A model generated the notes under the pieces. The model was not told where the DNA came from, ran no database searches, and saw only the letters and a list, made by a program, of their open reading frames with translations. Positions 8,408 through 16,810 of a stretch of DNA of 64,000 nt are shown in pieces. Source of the stretch: Paractinoplanes ferrugineus. GTDB lineage: Bacteria > Actinomycetota > Actinomycetes > Mycobacteriales > Micromonosporaceae. Positions within the stretch are counted from its first letter, which is position 1; every line of letters begins with the position of its first letter. The position numbers and the translations under genes are program-made. The stretch covers positions 1-64,000 of the forward strand of contig NZ_BOMM01000063.1 in NCBI RefSeq assembly GCF_016862195.1, read 5' to 3'.

Positions 8408-9636
8408 GGATCCTGCATCTGGCCAACCTCTACGCGCCCGTCATCGGCGGGCTCGAACGCAGCATCGCCACCAGCAGCGAGGAACTGGTGCGGCGCGGCC
8501 ACGAGGTCACCGTGCTCACCCTGGCCACCGCCAAGGCGGCCGGCCCCGAGACCCGCAACGGCGTACGCGTCCTGCGCGTCCGCAGCATCGCCAACACCGT
8601 GCTGCCCGGCCTCAACCAGGACCCGGGCAAGCCGTTCCACCCGACCGCGCCCGATCCGCTGACCCTCGCCGACATCCGGCGGGAGCTGCGAACCGGGCGG
8701 TACGACGTGGTGCACAGCCACGACTGGCTGATGTACAGCTATCTGCCGCTGCGCTTCGGCCCGGACGGCCTGCCGCACGTGCACACCGCCCACGACTTCG
8801 GGCTGGCCTGCGTGAAGAAGACGTTCGCCCGGGACGGTGGGGGCTGCACGACCGGGCCGAGGTTGTCGCGCTGCCTGCCGTGCGCGTCGAGCCAGTACGG
8901 CCGGCCCCGAGCCGCCGTGCTGACCGCCGCCCTGCGCGCCCACCGGCATCGGGGGATCGACGCCCTGACCGCCATCTCGCCCTCCGTGGCGCGGGCGTTG
9001 GAACAGGCGAAACTACCCGAGGGCCTACCGGTACGGGTGGTGAGCAGCCTCGTTCCGGACGGGCTCGACGAGCTGGCCCGGGCCACGGAGCGGCCGGACT
9101 GGCTGCCGGACCGGCCGTACCTGTTGTTCGTCGGCGCTCTCGGACCGCACAAGGGCGTGGACGTGTTGTTCACCGCGTACCGGAAGCTGGTGGCGCAATG
9201 GCGCGGCAGTGCGCCCGCCCCCGCGCTGGTCTGCGTCGGGACCCCGCGCTCGGACACCCCGCCGATCCCGCCGGGGGTGCTGGTGCGTCATGACGTGCCG
9301 CACGCGCAGGTGATGGCGGCCTGGCACGGCGCGGCGGCCGGCGTCGTGCCGTCCCTGAACGAGGCGATGGGGCAGGTGGCGGTGGAGGCGCTGCTCGCGC
9401 GTACGCCGGTGATCGCCTCCCGGGTGGGCGGCCTCGCCGACATGATCCGCGACGGCGAGAGCGGCCTGCACATCCCGCCCGGCGACGCGGACGCCCTGCA
9501 TGCGGCCCTGTCCCGGGTGCTGACCGACCCGGCCCTGGCCGACCGGCTCCGAGCCGCCGGTTACCGGCGCGGCCTCGACTTCACGGCCGCCCGAGTGGTC
9601 CCGCAGATCGAGGAGGTCTACCGTGCCGTCGCCTGA
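8404..9636 (+). CDS. Family 4 glycosyltransferase with Cys-rich insertion
   Basis: 410-residue GT-B enzyme. The start GTG overlaps the flippase stop and gives RILHLANLYAPVIGGLERSI as first strand. The acceptor domain contains HSHDWLMYSYLPLRFG, then HTAHDFGLACVKKTFARD and a loop with four Cys (C-x13-C-x7-C-x2-C, near residues 138-162) that could bind metal. The donor domain starts at LLFVGALGPHKGVDVL and has a complete E-x7-E motif (NEAMGQVAVEALL). It is probably a second sugar-adding step of the same pathway. Its last 14 bases overlap the next gene. Confidence 0.9.
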   Translation: MRILHLANLYAPVIGGLERSIATSSEELVRRGHEVTVLTLATAKAAGPETRNGVRVLRVRSIANTVLPGLNQDPGKPFHPTAPDPLTLADIRRELRTGRYDVVHSHDWLMYSYLPLRFGPDGLPHVHTAHDFGLACVKKTFARDGGGCTTGPRLSRCLPCASSQYGRPRAAVLTAALRAHRHRGIDALTAISPSVARALEQAKLPEGLPVRVVSSLVPDGLDELARATERPDWLPDRPYLLFVGALGPHKGVDVLFTAYRKLVAQWRGSAPAPALVCVGTPRSDTPPIPPGVLVRHDVPHAQVMAAWHGAAAGVVPSLNEAMGQVAVEALLARTPVIASRVGGLADMIRDGESGLHIPPGDADALHAALSRVLTDPALADRLRAAGYRRGLDFTAARVVPQIEEVYRAVA

Positions 9637-10900
9637 GACCCGCGTCCCCGCCGTCCGCCCACCGGTTCCCGGTCCGATTCATCCGGAAAGCCTGTTCGAA
9701 GTGCCTCGGCCGCGCGTGCTCGTGGTGGGCTCCGGCTGGCGGTTTCTCTCCGGGATCAGCTATTACACCTGCCGGCTCGCCAACGCGCTCGACTCCCGCT
9801 TCGACGTCGGTGCCCTGCTCATGCGGCAACTGCTGCCGTCCCGGCTCTATCCGGGCCGGGAGCGGGTCGGCAAGCAGCTCTGCGATCTGCGCTATGCCGA
9901 CCGGATCCCGGTCTTTGACGGCATCGACTGGTGGGGGCTGCCCAGTCTCGCGCGAGCAGTCCAATTTATGCGTAAATTTCGTCCTGAAGTGCTCGTGCTG
10001 CAGTGGTGGACAGGCACCGTGCTGCACTCGTACCTCACTCTCGTCCTCGCCGCCCGCCTCACCGGCGTGAAGGTGATCGTCGAGTTCCACGAGGTGCAGG
10101 ACACCGGCGAGGCGCAGCATCGCCTGGCCGCCGCCTACGTGCGCAAATTCATCCAGCCGCTGCTGCGGCGCACCGACGGCGTGGTGGTCCACTCGCGCTT
10201 CGATCAAGAGAGCCTGCGGCAGACGTACGGCCTGCGTGACGTCCCGTCGGTGGTCGCCAAACACGGCCCGTTCGACCACCACGAGGCCACCGTCCCCGGC
10301 CCACGCGCTCCCGGCGGCCCGCGCCGGATCCTGTTCTTCGGGACCATCCGCCCGTACAAGGGGCTGGAGGACCTGATCGAAGCCTTCGCGACCCTGCCCG
10401 GCGACTACCGCCTGACCGTGGTGGGCGAGACCTGGGAGGGCTGGACGTTGCCGGCCGACCTGATCGCCACCTCGCCGGCCGCCGCCCGCATCGAATTCGT
10501 CAACCGCTACGTGGCCGACGCCGAGGTGGACGCCTACTTCGCGGACGCCGACCTGGTCGTGCTCCCGTACCGGCGGAGCTCGGCGAGCGGCCCGCTGCAC
10601 ATCGCGATGAGCCACGGCCTGCCGGTGGTGGTGACCGCGGTGGGCGGCCTGGTGGAAGCGGCCGAGGACTACTCCGGCGCGGTGTTCGTGCCAGCCGGCG
10701 ACCCGGCCGCGCTGGCCACCGCGATCCACGACGCCGACCGGCTCGTCGGCCGCCGGCACCCGGACCCGTCCTCGTGGGAGAAGACGGTGGCGGCGTACGC
10801 CGAACTGCTCTCGCGGATCGGGGTGACGCCGCCTCAGCCCGCCGTCACCAGCATGTCGTCGAACCAGACCGTGCCCTTGTTCTCGCCCGACTTGAGGTGA
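9623..10900 (+). CDS. Family 4-like glycosyltransferase, divergent donor site
   Basis: 425 residues from GTG 9623, with a strong GAGGAGG site at 9609-9615 lying inside the upstream gene. The N-terminal domain has VLVVGSGWRFLSGISYYTC and the C-terminal domain has ILFFGTIRPYKGLEDLIEA, both normal for GT4. The donor region reads YRRSSASGPLHIAMSHG, so the usual paired Glu residues of the E-x7-E motif are missing. It is the last gene of the run. Its final 67 bases overlap, tail to tail, the hydrolase gene on the other strand, which encodes a conserved end in that frame. Confidence 0.85.
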   Translation: MPSPETRVPAVRPPVPGPIHPESLFEVPRPRVLVVGSGWRFLSGISYYTCRLANALDSRFDVGALLMRQLLPSRLYPGRERVGKQLCDLRYADRIPVFDGIDWWGLPSLARAVQFMRKFRPEVLVLQWWTGTVLHSYLTLVLAARLTGVKVIVEFHEVQDTGEAQHRLAAAYVRKFIQPLLRRTDGVVVHSRFDQESLRQTYGLRDVPSVVAKHGPFDHHEATVPGPRAPGGPRRILFFGTIRPYKGLEDLIEAFATLPGDYRLTVVGETWEGWTLPADLIATSPAAARIEFVNRYVADAEVDAYFADADLVVLPYRRSSASGPLHIAMSHGLPVVVTAVGGLVEAAEDYSGAVFVPAGDPAALATAIHDADRLVGRRHPDPSSWEKTVAAYAELLSRIGVTPPQPAVTSMSSNQTVPLFSPDLR

Positions 10901-12330
10901 ATCTGCATGCTGGCCGAACCGGCCGGGGCGACCGCGTCGACGGTCAGCCTGGTCCAGTTGGTGGTGCCGACCGGCAGCGTCGCCGAGGAGGCGCCACCCA
11001 GCCACTTGTCCTGGAGGTCGAACCAGCTCAGCGAGATCTGGGTGGTGCCGGTGGCGGCGTTGCCCCGGGCCCACACCTCGGCGTGCCACTTCTGGTACGA
11101 GTAGACCGGCGCGATCGGGGCGACCCGGAACGACGGCGAACCGGCGGTGGACTTGCCGGTATTGGCGAGCGTGACCGACCAGTTGCCGGTGCGGGCCTGC
11201 GTCTGCGTCTTGACCGCCTGGCCCAGCTCGGGCAGGTAGGCGCGCCACGGCGTGAGTCCGACCGGATTCTCGAAACCCCAGTCCATCAGCGTGGCCGGCA
11301 TGGCGGAGCCGGTCCAGGCCGACCGCACCACGGCGGCGGCGGCCTTGGCGGTGCCGTTGGTGCGGTAGAGGCCGTAGTTGTACTGGGCCGGGATCTTGCC
11401 GACGCCGGAGTCGGGGATCGAGCCGGTGGCGAAGTCGGTCAGCGTCCACGGCGCCACCGACTGCACGCCGGCGGTCGAGGCGGCCTTGAACACCCGCGCC
11501 AGGAACGCGGCCTGCTCACCCTCGGTGTTCTGCAGGGTGTTGAGGCCGGTCTCACCGATCACCATGGGCGTGGGTGCCACGGTGGCGAGCGCCTGCCGGA
11601 TCGTCTGGAGCGCCCGCTCCGAGTTCCCGTAGTAGTGGTAGTCGTAGTAGTCGATCGGGTTGGCGGTGAGGGCCGCCTTGATCTTTCCCATACCGGCCGC
11701 GCCGGCCTCGCCGTTCACCGAGAAGGTCAACGGCATCGCCGGGTACGCGGTACGCACCAGCGGGACGATCTTCTTGGCCCAGACGAGCGCACCGGGGTCA
11801 TCGACGTCGAACTCGTTCTGCAACTCGACCGAGATCACGCGGGGGTCGTCCCGGTACGGCTTGAGGATGTTGTTCGCCCAGTTGAAGCTGTTGGCGACCT
11901 CGCTGTACTGACCCCACCAGTCGAAGAGGGTGAACTTGACGTTCATCCCGTGCTTCTCGGCGATGTCGACGAAAGTGGCCAGCTTGGCGGTGAACTCCGG
12001 CTTGAGGGCCGGGAAGCCGAACGTCGCCGGGAAGATGATCGCCCGCGCGGTGGTGGCGCCGAGGACGTCGGCCTTGGCCATGTCGGCGTCGACGGTGGCG
12101 GCGTTGAAGTTCGTCCACATCTTCGACCAGCCGGCGTTGGCCGGGTAGTAGTTGATGGTCTTGGCGGCCTTCACCGCGGCCAGCCGGGAGGCCAGGGTGG
12201 GCAGCGCGGGCGCCGTCGCGACGGGCGCCGTCGCGACGGGCGTCGCGGCCTGGGCCGGGGTGCTGACGAAGGGAAGACCAAGCAGGACCGTCGAGGCGAT
12301 GACGGCGGCGCGGCGGCGAGAGAAAGGCAC
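10834..12330 (-). CDS. Secreted GH5-like glycoside hydrolase with C-terminal carbohydrate-binding module
   Basis: 498-residue exported enzyme. The signal peptide is residues 1-29 (FSRRRAAVIASTVLLGLP, cut after AQA). A short PVATAP repeat linker follows, then a TIM-barrel domain of about residues 45-335. Glu173 in ELQNEFD is the expected acid/base (Asn-Glu pair) and Glu260 in VIGETG the expected nucleophile. YHYYGN lies between them. The last ~150 residues (GFENPVGLTPW to WFDDMLVTAG) resemble a CBM4/9-type jelly-roll. It probably cuts a beta-glycan outside the cell. Its place at the end of the polysaccharide locus fits a processing or release enzyme, as seen in cellulose and other EPS loci. 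Substrate is not determined. Confidence 0.85.
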   Translation of the reverse strand: MPFSRRRAAVIASTVLLGLPFVSTPAQAATPVATAPVATAPALPTLASRLAAVKAAKTINYYPANAGWSKMWTNFNAATVDADMAKADVLGATTARAIIFPATFGFPALKPEFTAKLATFVDIAEKHGMNVKFTLFDWWGQYSEVANSFNWANNILKPYRDDPRVISVELQNEFDVDDPGALVWAKKIVPLVRTAYPAMPLTFSVNGEAGAAGMGKIKAALTANPIDYYDYHYYGNSERALQTIRQALATVAPTPMVIGETGLNTLQNTEGEQAAFLARVFKAASTAGVQSVAPWTLTDFATGSIPDSGVGKIPAQYNYGLYRTNGTAKAAAAVVRSAWTGSAMPATLMDWGFENPVGLTPWRAYLPELGQAVKTQTQARTGNWSVTLANTGKSTAGSPSFRVAPIAPVYSYQKWHAEVWARGNAATGTTQISLSWFDLQDKWLGGASSATLPVGTTNWTRLTVDAVAPAGSASMQIHLKSGENKGTVWFDDMLVTAG

Positions 12331-12725
12331 TGCGGTCCCTTCCGTGGGACGAGGTATCAGTTCGTAGCGGCCCTCCCTTCGGCAGAGTTGCTTTCGAGGC
12401 GTCAGGTTCCACTGATTGCATTGATGGAGTTCTCGGGTGGCAGCCGAGTTGTCGGCACCCGAAACATCGGATCGTTTCGTTCCTAAAAGCCCTCTGAGCT
12501 GAGCAGATGCCGATCAGCGGGGCAATTCGCGGCGCGGCGGAACGGTTGTCGTCCGGTAGCCCGGCAGCACCGGCCGGGCCCGGTTCGCGGGCACCGAAAA
12601 GCCCCCCGGCCGGGCAAACCTCGGCCGGGGTTGCCATTGAGGGTTATTCAGGGCCGGCCTCAAGGAGCACCGTGCCGCACGTCAGCGGCTCGGTCCGCAC
12701 CACCCTGAACAACCCCCCATCGGGG
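12331..12725 (-). other. Intergenic region upstream of the GH5-like gene and downstream of cobIJ
   Basis: No gene is seen in these 395 bases. Near the hydrolase there is an AAGGGA site just before the ATG. At 12433-12462 there is a folded element: TCGGGT pairs with ACCCGA, and GCCGA with TCGGC across a GTTG loop. This could be part of the hydrolase 5' leader. The right part holds the terminator-like hairpin of the cobalamin operon. Confidence 0.5.
12604..12630 (-). terminator. Hairpin terminator after cobIJ
   Basis: CCCCGGCCG at 12604-12612 is fully complementary to CGGCCGGGG at 12622-12630, with a 9-base loop. Read on the minus strand the hairpin is followed by CTTTTC. It lies about 95 bases past the stop of the leftward cobG-cobH-cobIJ run, which fits an intrinsic terminator of that operon. 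Confidence 0.6.
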
Positions 12726-14234
12726 TCAGGCCGGCGGGTAATGCCTCGGGGTATAGACGCGAGTCGTTCCGTCGGCACCGGTGACCGCCCTGGTCCGGCT
12801 CGATCCGATCAGCAGCAGGCATCGCATGTCCACCGTGGCCGGGTCGAGGCCGGCCAGCGTGGTGACCCGGACCGACTCGGTCGGGCCGCCCACATCCCGG
12901 CCGATCACCACGACCGTCTCCGGCGAACGGTGCGCGAGCAGCACCTCACGGGCCCGCACCAACTGCTCGGTCCGCGACTTCGACGCCGGGTTGTAGATTG
13001 CCATCACCAGGTCGGCGCCCGCCGCCGCGACCAGCCGCGACTCGATCGCCGACCACGGCTTGAGCCGGTCGCTCAGGGACAGCACACAGAAGTCGTGCCC
13101 GAGTGGCGCACCCACCCGCGCCGCGACCGCCTGCGCGGCGGTCAGCCCCGGCACGATCCGCACCGGCACGTCCTTCCACTGCGGGTCCTCGGCCACCTCC
13201 AGCACGGCGGCGGCCATCGCGAACACCCCCGGGTCGCCCGCCGAGATCACCGCGACCCGGCGCCCGCCCTTGGCGAGGTCGAGCGCGAACGCGGCCCGCT
13301 CCGCCTCGACCCGGTTGTCCGAGGAGTGTTTGCGCTGCCCGGCGCGGGCGGTGAGCCGATCGAGGTAGGGCCCGTAACCGACCAGGTCGTCGGCGGCGGC
13401 GATGGCCTGGCGTGCCTCCGGGGTGAGCCACCGCGGATCACCCGGCCCGAGACCGATCACCGTCACCTCGCCCGGCTCGTCGGGCTCGGCCTCGACGTTG
13501 AACGCGGCCGCGGCCGGGCTCGGCAGAAGGGCCAGCGAGAAGTACGGAACGCCGGCCGGGTCGACCTCGGCCAACGGAACGGTACGTTCGCCGGCCGTGG
13601 AGGCCCGCTCGACATACCAGGCGTCGTCGAGCCGCCCGGCCCGCTCCAGGGCGTCCCGCACGTTCGGGAACGTCCGCCCCAGCTTCATGATCGCGGCCGA
13701 CTCGGTCGACGCCAGATGCGCGGCCAGCGCACCCGCGGGCAGCGTCCCCGGCAGGATCGTCAGCACCTCGTCGCGCTCCATGAGCGGCCGCCCGAGCGCG
13801 GCCGACGCGGCGCTCACCGAGGTCACCCCGGGCACGACCAGGGCCTCGTAACGATCCGCGAGCCGCTTGTGCATGTGCATGTAGGAGCCGTAGAAGAACG
13901 GATCACCTTCGGCGAGTACGACGACGTCGCGGCCCGCGTCCAGGTGGGCCGCGAGCCGCCCGGCCGCCTCCGCGTAGAAGTCGTCGATCGCCCCCTGATA
14001 GCCACCCGGATGATCGGTGGTCTCGGTGGTGACCGGGTAGATCAACGCCTCCTCGATCTGCGACTCCCGCAGGTGCGCGGCGGCGATGGCGCGCGCGTTG
14101 CTGCGCCCGTGCCGGGCCGCGTGATAGGCGACCACGTCGGCGGCCTCGATCAGCCGCACCGCCTTCACGGTCATCAGCTCGGGGTCACCCGGCCCGACCC
14201 CGACCCCGTAAAGCTTCCCGGCCATCGCCGTCAC
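12726..14234 (-). CDS. cobIJ: Fused precorrin-2 C20-methyltransferase / precorrin-3B C17-methyltransferase (CobIJ)
   Basis: 502-residue fusion of two SAM-dependent tetrapyrrole methylases of the aerobic cobalamin route. The CobI half (about 1-240) starts LYGVGVGPGDPELMTVKAV and contains VVLAEGDPFFYGSY and VVPGVTSVSAASA. The CobJ half (about 250-500) starts VTVIGLGPGDPRWLTPEA and contains VAVISAGDPGVFAMA, IVPGLTAAQA and the VMAIYNPASKSRT signature. GTG start overlapping the cobH TGA by 4 bases; an ATG three codons later is an alternative. The fusion is common in actinobacteria. It is last of the leftward cobG-cobH-cobIJ set. Confidence 0.95.
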   Translation of the reverse strand: MTAMAGKLYGVGVGPGDPELMTVKAVRLIEAADVVAYHAARHGRSNARAIAAAHLRESQIEEALIYPVTTETTDHPGGYQGAIDDFYAEAAGRLAAHLDAGRDVVVLAEGDPFFYGSYMHMHKRLADRYEALVVPGVTSVSAASAALGRPLMERDEVLTILPGTLPAGALAAHLASTESAAIMKLGRTFPNVRDALERAGRLDDAWYVERASTAGERTVPLAEVDPAGVPYFSLALLPSPAAAAFNVEAEPDEPGEVTVIGLGPGDPRWLTPEARQAIAAADDLVGYGPYLDRLTARAGQRKHSSDNRVEAERAAFALDLAKGGRRVAVISAGDPGVFAMAAAVLEVAEDPQWKDVPVRIVPGLTAAQAVAARVGAPLGHDFCVLSLSDRLKPWSAIESRLVAAAGADLVMAIYNPASKSRTEQLVRAREVLLAHRSPETVVVIGRDVGGPTESVRVTTLAGLDPATVDMRCLLLIGSSRTRAVTGADGTTRVYTPRHYPPA

Positions 14235-14854
14235 TCCGTTTCCGACGCGAGCGCGTTGACCGCCGCCGCGGTGATCGCACTGCCCCCGCGCCGGCCCCGG
14301 ACGATCAGGTGCTCGAGGTCGGAGGCCGCGAGAGCGTCCTTGGACTCGGCCGCCCCGATGAACCCGACCGGCACACCCAGCACGGCCGCGGGCCGAGGCG
14401 CCCCCGCCGCGATCATCTCGAGCAGCCGGAACAGCGCCGTCGGAGCGTTCCCGATCGCCACGACACTGCCGCCGAGCCGATCACCCCACAGCTCGAGCGC
14501 CGCCGCACTGCGAGTGGTCCCCGACTTCGCCGCCAGCTCCGGAACCCGCGGATCCCGCAGCGTGCAGACGACGTCGTTGCCGGCCGGCAACCGCTTACGC
14601 GTGATCCCCGAGGCGACCATCTCGGCGTCGCAGAAGACGGGTGCCCCGCCGAGCAGAGCCTTGCGGGCCACACTCGCCACCGACGGACTGAACCCGACGT
14701 CACCGGTCAGGTCGACCATCCCGCACGCATGGATCATCCGAACCACGACCGGGCTCAGATCCTCGGGAAACCCCGACAGATCCGCCTCGGCCCGAATGGT
14801 CGCGAACGACCGCCGATAGATCTCGGCCCCGTCCCGCTCGTACTCGATTTCCAT
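14231..14854 (-). CDS. cobH: Precorrin-8X methylmutase CobH
   Basis: Moves the C11 methyl group to C12, turning precorrin-8X into hydrogenobyrinate. The 207 residues are normal length. The catalytic His lies in VRMIHACGMVDL (His42), and the family segments APVFCDAEMVASGI, GNAPTALFRLLEM and GVPVGFIGAAESKDAL are all present. ATG start 3 bases after the cobG stop; its own stop overlaps cobIJ by 4 bases, so the three genes are almost certainly one transcript. Confidence 0.95.
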   Translation of the reverse strand: MEIEYERDGAEIYRRSFATIRAEADLSGFPEDLSPVVVRMIHACGMVDLTGDVGFSPSVASVARKALLGGAPVFCDAEMVASGITRKRLPAGNDVVCTLRDPRVPELAAKSGTTRSAAALELWGDRLGGSVVAIGNAPTALFRLLEMIAAGAPRPAAVLGVPVGFIGAAESKDALAASDLEHLIVRGRRGGSAITAAAVNALASETE

Positions 14855-14857
14855 TGC

Positions 14858-16585
14858 TCAGCTCCTGCGCGCGGTGGCGACGGCCTCGGCCAGATCCGCC
14901 GCCTCGGGGTGGACGACCACGCCGTCGGGTCTGGTGACGGCGTAACTGCTGGGGGTGGCTTCAACGCTGCTGGGGGTGGCTTCAACGCTGGTGGGGGTGG
15001 CTTCGACGCGAACGTGCGGCCCGGCCGGCGATCCGCAGCCCCGCTCGCAGCCGAGCCAGTGCACCGGAAAGCCGTCGACGAAGCGAGTGGTGGCGAGGGC
15101 GTCGGCCCGGATGTCAGCCCGCGACTTGGCGCACCCCGGAAGCCCGGCGCACGCCGTCACCCCGGCCCACCGCGAGTCCGGCTCGGCGACCAGCCCGACC
15201 TCGTGCAGACGCCGCTGCCACTCCGCCGCCCGCTCCGGTGCCAGGTCGACCACGACCACCCCCCGCCCGGGGGTGACGACAAGCTCCTCGGCCTCCGCCA
15301 ACACCCGCAGCTGGACGCCGGTGAGCCGCCCCAACGGCACGATCGCCCCCACCGCGACCCGCCCATCCGCCTGCGTCACCAGCCCCACCGGCGAGCCCTG
15401 CATGTCCAGCGAGCCCTGCATGTCCAGCGAGCCCTGCATGTCCAGCGAGCGCGGCGTGTCAAGCGAGCCCGGCTTTTCCAGCGAGCCCAGCTTTTCCGGC
15501 GCGCCTGACGAGCCGGACTTGTCGGATATGCCTGGCGCGGGGTCGCTCGAGTTCAGCGCGGACCCGGACGGCGGCGGGGTGCGCAGCCCCAGCCCGATTG
15601 CGGCGGCCGTCCGCTCCGCGATGAGCCGCCCACCGCCGGGCAACTCCGAAATTCGCCACGCAACCGGCGCCCGCTCCGGTGCCTGCGCCGAGCCCGGCCC
15701 CGATCCCGGCTCCGATCCCGGCTCCGATCCCGGCCCCGGCTCCGATCCCGGCCTTGGCTGCTGGTCCGCCTCGGCGCCCGTGCTGCGCCGGCTTTCGCTG
15801 GCGACGGCGGCGACGACGTTGCTGCTGATCGCGCGGTGGGCCGCGCCCAGGGCGACATTTCCGGAATGCCGGAGAGTGGCGTTCTCACCCCCGGCCGGAG
15901 CGGTGACGCTCGGGGCCGATTCGGCACGCTGGGTGGGGACGCCGTCAGCAATGCCGGTGGCGGGGGCTGTGGTGGCGGGGGCTGTGGTGGGGCGGGCGGT
16001 CAGGAAAGCGTGGGCGGCGGTCAGCAGGGCGGGCACGACCTGGTCGAGGCGGACTTCCAGGCCCTCGTCCTGGCCGGCGAACAGGATGGCGTAGCCGTCG
16101 GCGGTGCGGACCGCGGACACGTCGGGGATCAACGGGACTCTGCCGATCGCGAACAGGAAGCGGCCCGGCAGCGCGGCCAGGCCGGGGTCGGCGCACAGGG
16201 CGGCGTCCAGCCGGGCGATCAGGGTGCGGGTCTCGGCGTCGGCCAGGGGCGGGGCGGCGATGTTGCGGACCGTCTCGTGGGACAGGGCGGGCAGCAGGCC
16301 GGCGGCGGCCAGGCGGGTGGCGAGTTCGGTGGGGGTGGTCCGGGTCAGGCCGCGCAGTTGGACGTTGGCCCGCGAGGTGAGCTCCACGCCGCCGTCACCG
16401 AGGCGGTCGGCCAGGTCGGCCAGGGTGGCCAGCTGGCGGCCGGTCAGGCGGCCGCCGGGGAGACGGACGCGAGCCAGCGGGCCGTCGGCGGCGGGGTGCA
16501 ACCGGAGGGCGCCGGGGCAGGCGTCGGTCTCGGACTGGCGGATCGGGTGGGGCACCTGCCGGATACTACGTAGGGCCCCCGACAT
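14858..16585 (-). CDS. cobG: Precorrin-3B synthase-like protein (CobG) with repeat-expanded linker
   Basis: CobG makes precorrin-3B from precorrin-3A with an iron-sulfur centre and oxygen. The N-terminal ferredoxin-like half (about 1-175) has CPGALRLHPAADGPLARVRLPGG and ELTSRANVQLRGL. The C-terminal half has the [4Fe-4S] ligands in order: CAGLPGC (C-x5-C) and CERGC (C-x3-C), near residues 480-520. At 575 residues it is clearly longer than usual (around 400-450). The extra length is a Pro/Gly/Ser/Glu-rich central linker with two tandem-repeat tracts, plus a third tract behind the cluster motif. The expected core motifs are all in frame, so it is likely functional. ATG start at 16585, sharing a 225-bp intergenic region with cobN. 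Confidence 0.87.
   Translation of the reverse strand: MSGALRSIRQVPHPIRQSETDACPGALRLHPAADGPLARVRLPGGRLTGRQLATLADLADRLGDGGVELTSRANVQLRGLTRTTPTELATRLAAAGLLPALSHETVRNIAAPPLADAETRTLIARLDAALCADPGLAALPGRFLFAIGRVPLIPDVSAVRTADGYAILFAGQDEGLEVRLDQVVPALLTAAHAFLTARPTTAPATTAPATGIADGVPTQRAESAPSVTAPAGGENATLRHSGNVALGAAHRAISSNVVAAVASESRRSTGAEADQQPRPGSEPGPGSEPGSEPGSGPGSAQAPERAPVAWRISELPGGGRLIAERTAAAIGLGLRTPPPSGSALNSSDPAPGISDKSGSSGAPEKLGSLEKPGSLDTPRSLDMQGSLDMQGSLDMQGSPVGLVTQADGRVAVGAIVPLGRLTGVQLRVLAEAEELVVTPGRGVVVVDLAPERAAEWQRRLHEVGLVAEPDSRWAGVTACAGLPGCAKSRADIRADALATTRFVDGFPVHWLGCERGCGSPAGPHVRVEATPTSVEATPSSVEATPSSYAVTRPDGVVVHPEAADLAEAVATARRS
14946..15008 (-). repeat. Three 21-bp tandem repeats inside cobG (VEATPSS heptapeptide)
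   Basis: Three consecutive 21-bp units at 14946-14966, 14967-14987 and 14988-15008, the first two identical and the third differing at two positions. They keep the reading frame and encode Val-Glu-Ala-Thr-Pro-(Ser/Thr)-Ser three times, directly after the cluster-binding segment of CobG. Confidence 0.85.
15391..15498 (-). repeat. Six 18-bp tandem repeats inside cobG (GSLDMQ-type hexapeptide)
   Basis: Six 18-bp units from 15391 to 15498. The first three are identical and the next three have diverged. All are in frame and encode a hexapeptide series (GSLDMQ, then variants RSLDTP, GSLEKP and GSLEKL). The gradient from identical to diverged copies indicates recent duplication at one end by slippage. 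Confidence 0.88.
15696..15749 (-). repeat. 12-bp tandem repeats inside cobG (GSEP tetrapeptide)
   Basis: Units of GGCTCCGATCCC or GGCCCCGATCCC at 15696, 15708, 15720 and 15738, with a 6-bp half unit at 15732. They encode a GSEPG-type Gly/Ser/Glu/Pro run in the CobG linker and keep the frame. Confidence 0.8.
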
Positions 16586-16611
16586 GAACGCATCCTCGGG
16601 TCGGGATCGTC

Positions 16612-16775
16612 ACACCGGATACACCGGCTTGACGGCGGCTGGCGCAGCCCTGGAGTCTGAAGCCTCACGAGCGGCGACGCCGCGGAGGAAGCCGGTGCGA
16701 AGTCCGGCGCGGTCCCGCCACTGTCACCAGGCCGGCAGGTCTGGGAGCCAGGAACTCCGAGTCGCCGTGAATTCC
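16612..16775 (+). ncRNA. Cobalamin riboswitch in the cobN leader
   Basis: The leader carries the conserved core of adenosylcobalamin riboswitches: GAAGCCGGTGCGAAGTCCGG at 16687-16706, the B12 box GGTCCCGCCACTGT at 16711-16724, and GGGAGCCAGGAACTC further on at 16743-16757. It lies on the plus strand only, 36 bases before the cobN start. Downstream, CCCC at 16794-16797 directly precedes the ribosome binding site GAGGGGAG (16798-16805) and can pair either with it or with CGGGG at 16783-16787, which suggests control of translation. The outer boundaries are approximate. Confidence 0.9.
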
Positions 16776-16810
16776 GTCTACCCGGGGCGCGGACCCCGAG
16801 GGGAGTGCGC

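Noticed and set aside
10774..12486. A 570-codon plus-strand open frame opposite the GH5-like hydrolase
   Set aside because: The minus strand has a signal peptide, catalytic Glu residues and a CBM; the plus frame is a shadow.
15391..15498. Possible CRISPR array in the repeat tract of cobG
   Set aside because: The 18-bp units are directly contiguous without spacers, keep a coding frame and have no cas genes nearby.
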